A stretch of 64,000 nucleotides of DNA from Paraburkholderia saeva (GCF_907164555.1 NZ_CAJQZC010000007.1:248001-312000); one strand, 5' to 3'; positions 43,135 to 51,413 are shown, numbered from the stretch's first letter. Made by a program: numbers and translations. Notes: generated by a model from the letters alone, not told the origin.

Positions 43135-43923
43135 CTACGTCGGGTTCTCCGCACCGGCGGGCGACATGCCGGCCGTGTCGTCGCGCTCGGCCGCGAGGCT
43201 GTCCATCAGCGCGCGCATGCGCTGCCAGTGAGTGCCTTCCCAGAACACGCGCTGACACACGTCGCAGGTGACGAAGTGCATATGCCGCTCCAGTACGCCC
43301 GGTGGAGCACGTTCTGCCACGTCCTCTTTCGCGATGCGCCGCAGCGGCGCGTTGCAGGCAAGGCAAAGGCGAAACGGCTGCGCGCTGCCTGCGAGATCGA
43401 GCCGGTCGAAAATCTCGCGAAGCTGGATTTTCGGCTTTAGCGCGCGCACATAACAACCGTGCGTGATGGTGCGGCGCTTCAGCAATTCCCGGTCGCGCGT
43501 GAGTACGATGCGGTGATCGCTCGCAGCGATGGCTTCGATGTCTTCGTCGGGATAGTGGTTGTCGTACAGCGTGTCGAAGCCTGCCAGACGCAACAGTTGC
43601 GCGAGACCGCCCAGATGCGCATCGGCGACAAAACGCATCGTTCGCAGCGGCCGTTCGCGCACACGCAGGAGTGGCTGGATGTCGAACGCTTCGAACTTTG
43701 GATAGACGGCGACGCGATCGCCATCGGCGAGCGGATGCTGGAAACCCACCGATTCGCCGTTCACCAGAATCAGTTCGACTTCGGTGTGCGGCACGCCGAT
43801 CGCCTCGATCATGTGCTTCGCGGTGGCGCCGCGCGCGCACGCGCAACTGAACGAACGCCGCCGCAACGGACGGGCGATGAAGTCGTTCAGCTCCTCATAA
43901 AACCGGAATGTCGCCGTGACCAT
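43135..43923 (-). CDS. Mut7-C RNase domain protein with ubiquitin-like N-terminus
   Basis: 262 residues. Residues 1-90 look like a beta-grasp (ubiquitin/ThiS-like) domain (ELILVNGESVGFQHPLADGD). Residues 92-250 are Mut7-C: MRFVADAHLGGLAQLLRLAG, DTLYDNHYPDEDI and LTRDRELL supply PIN-like acidic residues, and CLACNAPLR with CDVCQRVFW forms a zinc ribbon. The family is a predicted RNase related to the C-terminal domain of Mut-7; no substrate is known. It is divergent from the dehydrogenase gene at 44019. Confidence 0.85.
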   Translation of the reverse strand: MVTATFRFYEELNDFIARPLRRRSFSCACARGATAKHMIEAIGVPHTEVELILVNGESVGFQHPLADGDRVAVYPKFEAFDIQPLLRVRERPLRTMRFVADAHLGGLAQLLRLAGFDTLYDNHYPDEDIEAIAASDHRIVLTRDRELLKRRTITHGCYVRALKPKIQLREIFDRLDLAGSAQPFRLCLACNAPLRRIAKEDVAERAPPGVLERHMHFVTCDVCQRVFWEGTHWQRMRALMDSLAAERDDTAGMSPAGAENPT

Positions 43924-44018
43924 TTCGCCAGTATGGCACTGCGTCGCCGGTCACGCGCGGATGCATGTGTCACGCGGGTGTGGTCTACTTCCGTTTCGTT
44001 CGAAGGAGGAGGTCCAGA

Positions 44019-44888
44019 ATGGACATCGGATTTATCGGTCTCGGCGAGATGGGTGCCGTGATGGTTGTCAATATTCTGAAAGCCGGGCATACCGTGCGCG
44101 TGTGGAACCGCTCGCCGGAACGCGCGCAGACGCTGGCCGCCGCAGGCGCCCAGATCGTCGCCACGCCGGCAGAAGCCTTTGCGGGCGACGCGGTATTCTC
44201 CATGCTCGCCGATGACGCCGCCCTGCGTGACGTCATCGACAGCCAGTTGCTGGAAGACGCGCCGCGCGGCCTGATCCACGTCAATATGTCGACGATTTCC
44301 GTCGCGCTCGCCGAATTGCTTGCGCACGCGCATGCGCAGCGCGGCCTGAACTACGTCGCGGCGCCCGTGCTTGGCCGGCCGGACGTCGCCGCGGCGGGCA
44401 AGCTGACGATCGTCGCCGCCGGTCCCGCCGAAGCGATCGATCTCGTGCAGCCGGTGTTCGATGCGATCGGCCAGAAGACGTGGCGCATCGGTTCGCTGCC
44501 GCAGCAGGCAAACGTGATGAAGCTGGCGGTGAATTTCATGCTGGCCTCGGCCGTGGAAACACTCGGCGAAGCGTCGACGCTCCTCACCGGCCACGGCGTC
44601 GCGATGCAGGATTTCCTCGACGTGATCACGAACAGCGTGTTCCCGGGCCCGGTCTATCAGGGCTACGGAAAGATGATCGCCGAGCAGCGCTATGAGCCGG
44701 CGCTCTTCAAGGCGCGTCTCGGATTGAAGGACGTGCGGCTTGCGCTGGCAGCCGCCGACACAATTTCCACGGCGCTGCCGATCGCGAGCGTCGTGCGCGA
44801 CAGCCTGCTCGACGCGGTCGCGCATGGCGAAGGCGAAATGGATTTCGCGGTGCTGGGTCAGGTCTCGGCGCGCCGCGCCGGGCGATGA
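44019..44888 (+). CDS. NAD(P)-dependent beta-hydroxyacid dehydrogenase (3-hydroxyisobutyrate DH family)
   Basis: 289 residues from ATG 44019, which follows AAGGAGGAGG. The Rossmann motif is IGFIGLGEMGAVMVVNILKAG and the catalytic lysine lies in NVMKLAVNFMLAS (first motif residues 3-23 by position). APVLGRPDVAAAGKLTIVAAG is the family's substrate-binding region. Members oxidise 3-hydroxyisobutyrate, tartronate semialdehyde or related acids, or act as glyoxylate or imine reductases. The exact substrate cannot be decided. It is a single-gene unit. Confidence 0.87.
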   Translation: MDIGFIGLGEMGAVMVVNILKAGHTVRVWNRSPERAQTLAAAGAQIVATPAEAFAGDAVFSMLADDAALRDVIDSQLLEDAPRGLIHVNMSTISVALAELLAHAHAQRGLNYVAAPVLGRPDVAAAGKLTIVAAGPAEAIDLVQPVFDAIGQKTWRIGSLPQQANVMKLAVNFMLASAVETLGEASTLLTGHGVAMQDFLDVITNSVFPGPVYQGYGKMIAEQRYEPALFKARLGLKDVRLALAAADTISTALPIASVVRDSLLDAVAHGEGEMDFAVLGQVSARRAGR

Positions 44889-45013
44889 GATCCGCTTTCG
44901 GCCGGCGTTGCGCTGGGCCTGTCCGGATGGCTAACGTCGAGCCGCGGTTGCGCCGCGGTGCGCACGCACGGGCATAATGGCGATCCTTTCAGTTTTTTAC
45001 CCCGGCGTCGGTT

Positions 45014-45661
45014 ATGAGTCTGCACACCTGGTGGCTGTTTGCCGCCACCGTTTTTGTCATTTCGGCCATTCCCGGTCCGAACATGCTTCTCGTCATGACG
45101 CATGGCGCGCGGCACGGACTGCGTCGTTCGGGCGCCACGATGGCAGGTTGCCTGTCGGCGCTGGTGCTGATGCTGTCTGTGTCCGCAGCCGGCCTCGGCG
45201 TGTTTCTCGAAGCGTGGCCGGCAATGTTCAACGCGTTGAGGCTGATCGGCGCGACGTATCTCGTCTGGCTCGGTATCAAGGCGTGGCGCGCGCCCGTCGA
45301 CGAAACCGCAGCCGCGAATGTCGACGGCGATGCGCCCGATGGCAGGGCGGACCGGCCGCGCTCCGCGTGGTCGATGTTTCGCAATGGCTTCCTTGTCGCG
45401 AGCAGCAATCCGAAGGCGATCCTGTTTGCAGCCGCGCTGCTGCCGCAGTTCATCGACGCGAGCCGTCCGACGCTGCCTCAGTTTGGCGTGCTCGTTGCGA
45501 CCTTTGCGGTAATCGAGGTGAGCTGGTATCTCGTCTACGCGGGTTTCGGCACGCGCATCGGCGCGAAGTTGAAGAGCCGCAACGTCGCACGGGCGTTTAA
45601 CCGGTTGACGGGCGGCGTGTTTGTCGGCTTCGGCGCGATGATGGCGCTGGTGCGGCACTGA
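45014..45661 (+). CDS. LysE/RhtB-family exporter
   Basis: 215 residues with six hydrophobic helices. The N-terminal AATVFVISAIPGPNMLLVM holds the PGPN motif typical of the RhtB/LysE group, and RNGFLVASSNPKAILFAAAL is the second family signature. Such proteins export amino acids such as homoserine, threonine or leucine. The polar insert near residues 98-115 is cytoplasmic. It is followed by a terminator at 45691. Confidence 0.88.
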   Translation: MSLHTWWLFAATVFVISAIPGPNMLLVMTHGARHGLRRSGATMAGCLSALVLMLSVSAAGLGVFLEAWPAMFNALRLIGATYLVWLGIKAWRAPVDETAAANVDGDAPDGRADRPRSAWSMFRNGFLVASSNPKAILFAAALLPQFIDASRPTLPQFGVLVATFAVIEVSWYLVYAGFGTRIGAKLKSRNVARAFNRLTGGVFVGFGAMMALVRH

Positions 45662-45690
45662 GCGGGAGCCGAATGGTTGCAACCTGTCGA

Positions 45691-45719
45691 AAAACGCCGG
45701 GGGATCCCCGGCTTTTTTA
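45691..45719 (+). terminator. Rho-independent terminator after the LysE-family gene
   Basis: GCCGGGG at 45696-45702 pairs with CCCCGGC at 45706-45712 around GAT, preceded by AAAA and followed by TTTTTT. Confidence 0.85.
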
Positions 45720-46007
45720 ACGCCTGCGCATTCCGGAGGACTACTGGTGCGCCCGCCCGCCCGCGGGAGGTGACTTTTTGTGCGGCGCGCAATAAATCCG
45801 CCGATCCGCAAAAAAATGAAATTTACGCAAGGTTATGCGGATCAAAGCACATAGACCTTGCTGTTACTGTGGGAATCTCGTTTTCGCGTACCACATAGTG
45901 GGCACGAGGCGTGCGTACGACCCTCGTCACTGCTTGCAGTCCGCACACGCCGTGGTACCCGCGATACCGCTATACGTCGATAAAACAGATTCCGTCTGGA
46001 GACAGCC
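45720..46007. other. Upstream region of the receiver gene, with an inverted repeat
   Basis: An AT-rich island lies at about 45790-45850. GATCCGCA at 45803-45810 is inverted as TGCGGATC at 45836-45843, separated by 25 bases that include an A tract. This could be an operator or a bent promoter element for the gene at 46008. No reading frame is supported. Confidence 0.35.
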
Positions 46008-46373
46008 ATGTGTGGCCGTATCCTGCTTGCCGATCACGATGACGACGCCCTGACCTGTCTTGCCAATCTGCTTGAGGGCATGGGCTACGAGACGGCGTCG
46101 ACCCGCTCCCGCGACGAACTGTTGCAGGCAGCGCGGGATTTCCAGCCCAATGTGGTGATCGTCGACCATGCAATGCCCGGCATGGACCGGCACGGCGTGA
46201 CCGCCGTGCTGCGCGCCCGCAATCCTGGCCACACCATGTTGCTCATAGCGCTCACCGGCTGGGGCCGCTCGTCGGACGGGGACGCGCTGATCGCAGCAGG
46301 CTACGACGTGCATCTGGTGAAGCCTGTCGGCGTGGACCAGCTTCGCTTCATTCTCTCGATGATCGACGCCTGA
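46008..46373 (+). CDS. Single-domain response regulator (CheY-like receiver)
   Basis: 121 residues, only a receiver domain. Phospho-acceptor D53 lies in VVIVDHAMPGM, with acidic pocket residues D9-D12 (LLADHDDD), T83 in ALTGWG and K105 in HLVKPVG, so the active site is complete. ALTGWG is typical of receivers attached to hybrid histidine kinases. No kinase or output domain is encoded nearby, so it acts by protein contact or as a phosphate sink. The ATG follows GGAGA. Confidence 0.88.
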   Translation: MCGRILLADHDDDALTCLANLLEGMGYETASTRSRDELLQAARDFQPNVVIVDHAMPGMDRHGVTAVLRARNPGHTMLLIALTGWGRSSDGDALIAAGYDVHLVKPVGVDQLRFILSMIDA

Positions 46374-46429
46374 GCGGCGCGTTTCGTGTTGCCGGTACGC
46401 AACCTTGAGTGATTCCTCTAGCGCGTATG

Positions 46430-46458
46430 TTGCGTTGCACCAAACGGTTTGCTATAGT
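46430..46458 (+). promoter_or_regulatory. Sigma-70-type promoter of a predicted small RNA
   Basis: TTGCGT at 46430-46435 and TATAGT at 46453-46458 are 17 bases apart, and TG at 46450-46451 makes an extended -10. Transcription would start near 46464, about 60 bases before a perfect terminator. Confidence 0.65.
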
Positions 46459-46463
46459 TACTC

Positions 46464-46525
46464 CTGTCTCCTCCATGTCTCCTCTGATATGGATTCAGCC
46501 CGCCCCAGTTGGCGGGCTTTTTTTT
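46464..46525 (+). ncRNA. Predicted short trans-acting sRNA with repeated anti-Shine-Dalgarno motifs
   Basis: Between the promoter at 46430-46458 and the terminator at 46497-46525 lies about 60 bases with no reading frame. The single-stranded 5' part has three CU-rich motifs: ACTCCTGTC, CTCCTCC and GTCTCCTC, each able to pair with a ribosome-binding site. A GATATGG stretch follows, then the hairpin and eight Ts that could bind Hfq. From memory it resembles the short anti-SD sRNAs of Burkholderiales such as NcS27 of B. cenocepacia; I could not check this. The ISL3 element begins directly after its T tract. Confidence 0.6.
46497..46525 (+). terminator. Rho-independent terminator of the predicted sRNA
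   Basis: AGCCCGCC at 46497-46504 pairs with GGCGGGCT at 46511-46518 around CCAGTT, ending in eight Ts (46518-46525). The same eight Ts recur at 47829-47836 beyond the insertion sequence. Confidence 0.85.
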
Positions 46526-47828
46526 GGTTCATCGCGTAAAACCGTGGAGCGTTTGGGCGCACCTGGTAATCTGACGCCAATAGGAACGGGCGTTGGAGGG
46601 CGAGGTGCTAGATCGCAAAGCGCTGCAGGCGCTGGGGTGCTGGACGGGCTACCGGCTTGAACGAGTGGAATGGCCGCAAGATGGGAGTCAAACGCTGTCG
46701 CTGTATCTGAAGCCGGTCAGCAAGGTGATGGTCTGCGAGCAGTGCGGCAGACGCTGCCAGCAGGTTCACGAGACGACAGAGCGTCGAGTACGGGATCTGC
46801 CGCTGTTCGAGTACCGGGTCGTACTACATGTGCCGCGCCGACGGGTCTGGTGCGCACACTGCGGCGGTCCCCGGCTGGAACGGCTGGACTGGCTGGGCCG
46901 CTATCAACGAGTGACGGAACGGTTTGCAAAGGCCTGCGAGAAGCTGCTGCAGTCAGCCAGTGTGCAGGCGGTGGCGGCGTTCTACGGCTTGAACTGGCAT
47001 ACGGTCAAATCGATCGACAAGGCAGGTTTGCAGGCGCGGGTTGCCGATCCGGACTGGACCCGGGTGCGCTATCTGGCCATGGATGAGTTTGCGCTCCACA
47101 AAGGCCATCGTTACGCAACGGTTGTGGTCGAGCCGCTCAGCCGCCAGGTGCCGTGGATTGGCGCAGGCCGCTCGCGCGAGACAGCCCGAGCCTTCTTTGA
47201 ACAGCTTCCTGCCGACGTAGCCGAAGGCATCCAGGCCGTGGCGATTGACATGACAACGGCCTACGAACTGGAAATCCAGGCGCACTGCCCGCAAGCCGAG
47301 ATCGTGTATGACCTGTTCCACGTCGTGGCCAAGTATGGGCGCGAGGTAATTGATCGGGTCCGGGTTGATCAGGCCAATCAACTGCGGCATGACCGGCCTG
47401 CTCGAAAGGTATTGAAATCAAGCCGCTGGCTGCTACTGCGTAACCGGCAGAACCTACGCCCCGAGCAGTCGATCCATCTGGACGAACTGCTGGAGGCCAA
47501 CCAGTCGTTGCTGTGCGTCTACCTGTTACGCGACGAACTCAAACAGTTGTGGTTCTACCGGAAACCGGCCTGGGCGCAGAAGGCCTGGGAACAATGGTGC
47601 CGACAGGCTCAGCAAAGCGGGATTGCTGCCCTGAAACTGTTCGCTGAGCGGTTGCAGAACTACTGGCATGGCATCCTGGCGCGCTGCCGGCATCCGCTCA
47701 ACACCAGCATCGTCGAGGGTATCAACAACACGATCAAAGTCATCAAGCGCCGGGCTTACGGCTACCGGGATGAGGAGTATTTCTTCCTCAAGATCCGCGC
47801 AGCCTTCCCCGGTAATCCGCGATGAACC
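46526..47828 (+). mobile_element. ISL3-family insertion sequence, apparently complete
   Basis: About 1303 bases. The left end GGTTCATCGCGTAAAACCG and the inverted right end GGTTCATCGCGGATTACCG match at 11 bases perfectly and then imperfectly. Eight Ts flank both sides (46518-46525 and 47829-47836), consistent with the eight-base target duplication typical of ISL3 elements. It carries one transposase gene. The intact gene and ends suggest a recent insertion. Confidence 0.85.
46605..47825 (+). CDS. ISL3-family transposase
   Basis: About 406 residues from GTG 46605, which follows GGAGGGCGAG; a TTG at 46593 is in frame. The N-terminus is a zinc-finger region (CEQCGRRC and CAHCGGP), followed by a helix-turn-helix area (VQAVAAFYGLNWHTVKSID). 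The DDE catalytic residues are in YLAMDEFALHKG, AVAIDMTTAYE and NTSIVEGINNTIK. The gene is uninterrupted and reaches close to the right inverted repeat, so it is probably active. Confidence 0.92.
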   Translation: MLDRKALQALGCWTGYRLERVEWPQDGSQTLSLYLKPVSKVMVCEQCGRRCQQVHETTERRVRDLPLFEYRVVLHVPRRRVWCAHCGGPRLERLDWLGRYQRVTERFAKACEKLLQSASVQAVAAFYGLNWHTVKSIDKAGLQARVADPDWTRVRYLAMDEFALHKGHRYATVVVEPLSRQVPWIGAGRSRETARAFFEQLPADVAEGIQAVAIDMTTAYELEIQAHCPQAEIVYDLFHVVAKYGREVIDRVRVDQANQLRHDRPARKVLKSSRWLLLRNRQNLRPEQSIHLDELLEANQSLLCVYLLRDELKQLWFYRKPAWAQKAWEQWCRQAQQSGIAALKLFAERLQNYWHGILARCRHPLNTSIVEGINNTIKVIKRRAYGYRDEEYFFLKIRAAFPGNPR

Positions 47829-47880
47829 TTTTTTTTGCCTGTATAAGTCTCGCGAGCAGTTCTGCCCACGACGCGAGGGA

Positions 47881-48828
47881 TCAGCGTTTAAGGCCAGTTT
47901 CCTCGCCAGCGCCAATTGCCAGGTTCATGCACTGGATCGCCGCGCCTGAAGCACCTTTGCCGAGGTTGTCGAGGCGTGCCACGGTGACGAAACGCTCTTC
48001 GCTGCCGAACACGAACAGATCGACGCGGTTGGTGTCGTTGTTTGCCTGCACGTCGAAGAAACCGCTGTCCAGGTTGTCGTCGGCGTTGAAGGGCGCGACG
48101 TGCACGAACGCTTCACCTGCATAGTATTCGGCGAAGAGCGCCTGCACGTCCTGCGGCGTGGCCTTGCGCGCGAGTTGCGACGGCGAGAAGTACGTCGTCA
48201 CCGCCAGACCCTTGTAGAAGTTGCCGACGATCGGCGTGAATACCGGCGCCGACTTCAGCCCCGTGTGCGCCGCCATTTCCGGCAGATGCTTGTGCGTGAG
48301 ACCGAGCGCATACGGGCGCGGGCTCGTGAGTTTCGCGTCGCCGGCGGCTTCGTAATCCGCGATCATTTTCTTGCCACCGCCGCTGTAGCCGGTGATCGAG
48401 TAACTGTGCGCCGCGAAGTCCGGTGTGACGAGCCCGCCTTCGACGAGCGGACGCATGGCCAGCACGAACGCGGATGCGTGACAGCCCGGCACGGCGATGC
48501 GCTTTGCCGTACGCAGGCGCTCGCGTTGCGCGCGGGCCAGTTCCGGCAGGCCGTAGGCCCAGTCGGCGCTGGTGCGAAACGCGGTGCTTGCGTCGATCAG
48601 CACGGTGCGGTCGTTTTCGACGAGCGAAGCCGATTCGCGCGAGGCCACGTCCGGCAGGCACAGGAACGTCACGTCCGAAGCGTTGATGAGACGACGGCGC
48701 TCGTCGAGATCCTTGCGCTTTGCTTCCTCGATACGCAGGATTTCGACATCGTCGCGCTGCGACAGGTATTCAAAAATCTTCAGGCCGGTGGTGCCTTCCT
48801 GTCCGTCGACAAAAACTTTTGTGCTCAT
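47881..48828 (-). CDS. argC: N-acetyl-gamma-glutamyl-phosphate reductase, type 2
   Basis: 315 residues, the shorter type-2 form. It reduces N-acetylglutamyl phosphate to the semialdehyde with NADPH in arginine synthesis. Visible parts are KVFVDGQEGTTGL (nucleotide loop), catalytic C116 in VPGCHASAF, and SITGYSGGGKKMI. Histidine motifs LTHKHLPEM follow. It is transcribed alone toward the insertion sequence, whose right end is 52 bases beyond its stop, so its own terminator may have been altered by the insertion. Confidence 0.95.
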   Translation of the reverse strand: MSTKVFVDGQEGTTGLKIFEYLSQRDDVEILRIEEAKRKDLDERRRLINASDVTFLCLPDVASRESASLVENDRTVLIDASTAFRTSADWAYGLPELARAQRERLRTAKRIAVPGCHASAFVLAMRPLVEGGLVTPDFAAHSYSITGYSGGGKKMIADYEAAGDAKLTSPRPYALGLTHKHLPEMAAHTGLKSAPVFTPIVGNFYKGLAVTTYFSPSQLARKATPQDVQALFAEYYAGEAFVHVAPFNADDNLDSGFFDVQANNDTNRVDLFVFGSEERFVTVARLDNLGKGASGAAIQCMNLAIGAGEETGLKR

Positions 48829-49086
48829 CTCGATCTCACTGGCTTGCGGGTGCTGGAATGCGTGGACGCCATGCGGCGCCGGAACGCCATTTTAAGACCG
48901 TATGGCGGCGCGCGTGCGAAAGCGTCGGCGAAAAAAGACGGTGCGCCACGAAAATGACGTTGAAATGACGATGTTCAACGTCAGATGCAAGGCGTTGCAG
49001 GCGGATCGCGGGGGAATTGACGGCAGGATGTGGCGAATTGCAGGTGTTATGCCGCTGGACGATCTCACGGCGTCGTCCCCGTAAGA

Positions 49087-49662
49087 CTAGCCCGGGCGGC
49101 TCGCGCTCCAGCGCGCCGTGACGGCCGCCACGCGTGCGCCGAACGCCTTTGCCGTGTCGAGATCGCCTTGCGGCGGGGCTTCTTCGGGTGACGCGTCCGC
49201 TGGCGACTGCGTCAGCAGCCCCGCATAACCGCCGACGTAGTTCAGGTCGTTGCGCGTCGCCGCCTTCGTGTTCGACGGCAGGATACCCATGCCTGTCCAG
49301 ATCATGCCGTGCTGCATCGCGAGCGAAATGAAGTACTGGATCGTCGAGAACTTGTCGCCGTTCATCGATGCGGAGTTCGTGAAGCCGGCGGCAATCTTGT
49401 CCTTCCAGCTTTGCGTGATCCATGGCTTCGAGCTGGCGTCGGCGAATTTCTTGAAGTCGGCGGACGCGCCGCCCATGTAGGTGGGCGCGCCGAAGATGAT
49501 GCCGTCGGCGGCGTCGAGTTCAGCCCAGGCCGCTTCATCGAGATCGCCCACGGCGATCAGTTTGGCGTCCGCACCAGCGTCCAGCGTGCCGGCGAGGACG
49601 GCTTCGGCGACCTTCTTCGTATGGCCGTAGCCGCTGTGATACACGATGACGATTTTCGACAT
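49087..49662 (-). CDS. Flavodoxin-like NAD(P)H:quinone oxidoreductase (WrbA-related)
   Basis: 191 residues. The FMN phosphate loop is IVYHSGYGHTKKVAEAV, followed by the second FMN loop IFGAPTYMGGASADFKKF and TNSASMNGDKFSTIQY. It is close in size to WrbA and to flavodoxin-fold reductases that reduce quinones by two electrons. Several prolines and acidic residues near the end (PADASPEEAPPQGD) look like a flexible segment. It is a single-gene unit between argC and the PEBP gene. Confidence 0.87.
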   Translation of the reverse strand: MSKIVIVYHSGYGHTKKVAEAVLAGTLDAGADAKLIAVGDLDEAAWAELDAADGIIFGAPTYMGGASADFKKFADASSKPWITQSWKDKIAAGFTNSASMNGDKFSTIQYFISLAMQHGMIWTGMGILPSNTKAATRNDLNYVGGYAGLLTQSPADASPEEAPPQGDLDTAKAFGARVAAVTARWSASRPG

Positions 49663-49779
49663 GAGCGATCTCCGGAGCAGGTTGAGCGAAGCGTGGGCAC
49701 CCGGCGGCGCGGGTGCCAGTTATCGCATTGCATCATGTCTGCGCGCGACGTGCTGCGCCGGCGGTCCGCCCGCTGCGCG

Positions 49780-50382
49780 TCAGCGGCCGTACGTCACGAC
49801 CATTCGAGCCGAGCCGAGCGTCGCGGTGCCGATCTCGTGCTCGAACATCAGCGCGGGCCGCCCCTGCGCCACGCGCAGATTTGCCGTATTGAGCGCGTAC
49901 ACCGTGACCACGTAATGATGCGGCTTGCCGGCGGGCGGACACGGGCCGCCGTAGCCATCGGTATCGAAGTCGTTGCGCGCCTCGACGGCGCCGAGTTTCT
50001 GGAGATACCCGGACGCGCTCGCGTTTTCCGGCAGCCCGTCGACGCCCGGTGGAATGCCTGCCACCGCCCAGTGCCACCAGCCGCGCCCGGGCGCGTCGGG
50101 ATCGACGATGCTGACCGCGAAGCTGCGCGTGCCGGCCGGCGCGTCGTGCCATGACAGTTGCGGCGAACGGTTGCCGCCCTTGCAGTCGTCCTGGTCGAAG
50201 ACCTGCGCGACGTCGACAGGGCCGCCGGCGTGAAAACTTGTGCTGGAGAGTCCGAACGTCCCCTGCGCGAGCGCGCGCGGACCCTGAGCGGCGACGAGCG
50301 CCAGGCTGGATATCGCCAGCGCGAGGGAAGGCAGATGAAAACGGAGCGAAGCAGGCGATACCACGAGGCAACGCGAACGCAT
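49780..50382 (-). CDS. PEBP (YbhB/YbcL, Raf kinase inhibitor-like) exported protein
   Basis: 200 residues with an N-terminal hydrophobic signal (LALAISSLALVAAQGPRALAQ). The PEBP core includes DQDDCKGGNRSPQLSWHDAP, SFAVSIVDPDAPG, WWHWAVAGIP and YGGPCPPAGKPHHYVVTVYA, the ligand-binding features of the bacterial YbhB/YbcL group. The biological ligand is unknown. The start at 50382 has AGGAG about 10 bases upstream. The 5' leader is strongly structured: three abutting hairpins lie at 50402-50481. Confidence 0.9.
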   Translation of the reverse strand: MRSRCLVVSPASLRFHLPSLALAISSLALVAAQGPRALAQGTFGLSSTSFHAGGPVDVAQVFDQDDCKGGNRSPQLSWHDAPAGTRSFAVSIVDPDAPGRGWWHWAVAGIPPGVDGLPENASASGYLQKLGAVEARNDFDTDGYGGPCPPAGKPHHYVVTVYALNTANLRVAQGRPALMFEHEIGTATLGSARMVVTYGR

Positions 50383-50392
50383 GTACCGGTTC

Positions 50393-50481
50393 TCCTGTCG
50401 ACCGGAGGTCGCGCTTTAGCGCGTTACTCCGGACCCATGCAAGATGGTTGCTGTCAGGGTCGTGACGCAGACACCGTCACG
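50393..50481 (-). promoter_or_regulatory. Structured 5' leader with three abutting hairpins, upstream of the PEBP gene
   Basis: Read on the minus strand toward the gene: CGTGACG/CGTCACG (seven-base stem, 50461-50481); GACCC/GGGTC with inner GCAA/TTGC (50432-50461); then CCGGAG/CTCCGG closing a CGCGC/GCGCG stem (50402-50432). The Shine-Dalgarno AGGAG follows within a few bases. The helices touch end to end with no spacer. The GGAGTAACGCG and GACAGGAG words recall manganese-sensing yybP-ykoY leaders, but I cannot assign a class. Confidence 0.55.
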
Positions 50482-50694
50482 AGGATTATTGTCCCTATTT
50501 TGCGCCGGCGCGTCGATTCCGGTTCATCGAGGTGTGGGTTTGCGGCGATTCGCTTTCCCGGGCGGGTCGGCCCTCAAGGAAATCGGCTATATTCGGATGA
50601 ATTGTGATGTGGCCAGAACCGCAAGCAAGACTAACAAATCCAGAATACGTTAAATGACAGGCAGACCGTCGTTTAGCTTTCGTCGAGGGCGTGC

Positions 50695-51375
50695 ATGCAG
50701 GAGAACATCAGGGTCGTGGTGGCCGACGACCATCCGGTCATTCTGTTCGGTGCCGAGAACGCGTTGCTGAAGTTCGCCGGCATCGAGGTCGTGGCACGAG
50801 CAAAGCAGTCCACCGAACTCATCCACATTCTCCAGACCATTCCCTGCGACGTGCTGGTGACCGATCTCGCGATGCCGGGCGGCCAGTACGGCGACGGCCT
50901 GCCGCTGATCAGCTACCTGCGTCGCAATTTTCCGAAGCTCGGCATCGTGGTGCTGACGATGCTCGAGAATGCCGCGCTGCTCAAGCGTCTGAGCGATCTC
51001 GGTGTCGAATCGGTCGTCAACAAATCCGACGATCTGAGCCACATCGGGCTCGCCGTGCAGCATGTGAGCCGCAAGATGGAATACATGAGCCCTTCCGTGC
51101 GCGCGTCGCTTGATACATTGCGCATGAATGCGGGCGGCAAGACGAGCGAAGTGATCCTGTCGCGGCGCGAACTCGAAGTGGTGCGCCTCTTCGTGTCCGG
51201 TATGACGATCAAGGAAATCTCCGAGCAACTGAGCCGCAGCATCAAGACCATCAGCACGCAAAAAAATACGGCGATGCGCAAGCTCGGTCTCGAACGTGAT
51301 TCGGAGCTGTTTCAGTATGCGCAGAGCAACGGCTTGTTGAACCTCTCGTCTTACACGCCGGGCGAGGGCGGCTGA
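50695..51375 (+). CDS. LuxR/NarL-type response regulator
   Basis: 226 residues. The receiver domain has D57 in VLVTDLAMPGG with acidic pocket DDHP near residue 11 and K103 region VNKSDD. The C-terminal output domain (residues about 155-215) is a LuxR helix-turn-helix: LSRRELEVVRLFVSGMTIKEI (its first 20 by position) and SRSIKTISTQKNTAMRKLGL. The layout resembles RcsB-type regulators. No histidine kinase is adjacent, so the partner is encoded elsewhere. A terminator follows. Confidence 0.9.
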   Translation: MQENIRVVVADDHPVILFGAENALLKFAGIEVVARAKQSTELIHILQTIPCDVLVTDLAMPGGQYGDGLPLISYLRRNFPKLGIVVLTMLENAALLKRLSDLGVESVVNKSDDLSHIGLAVQHVSRKMEYMSPSVRASLDTLRMNAGGKTSEVILSRRELEVVRLFVSGMTIKEISEQLSRSIKTISTQKNTAMRKLGLERDSELFQYAQSNGLLNLSSYTPGEGG

Positions 51376-51413
51376 AGCGCGGCGTGTGATCAGGCTCAGC
51401 ATCTATTGCGCAT

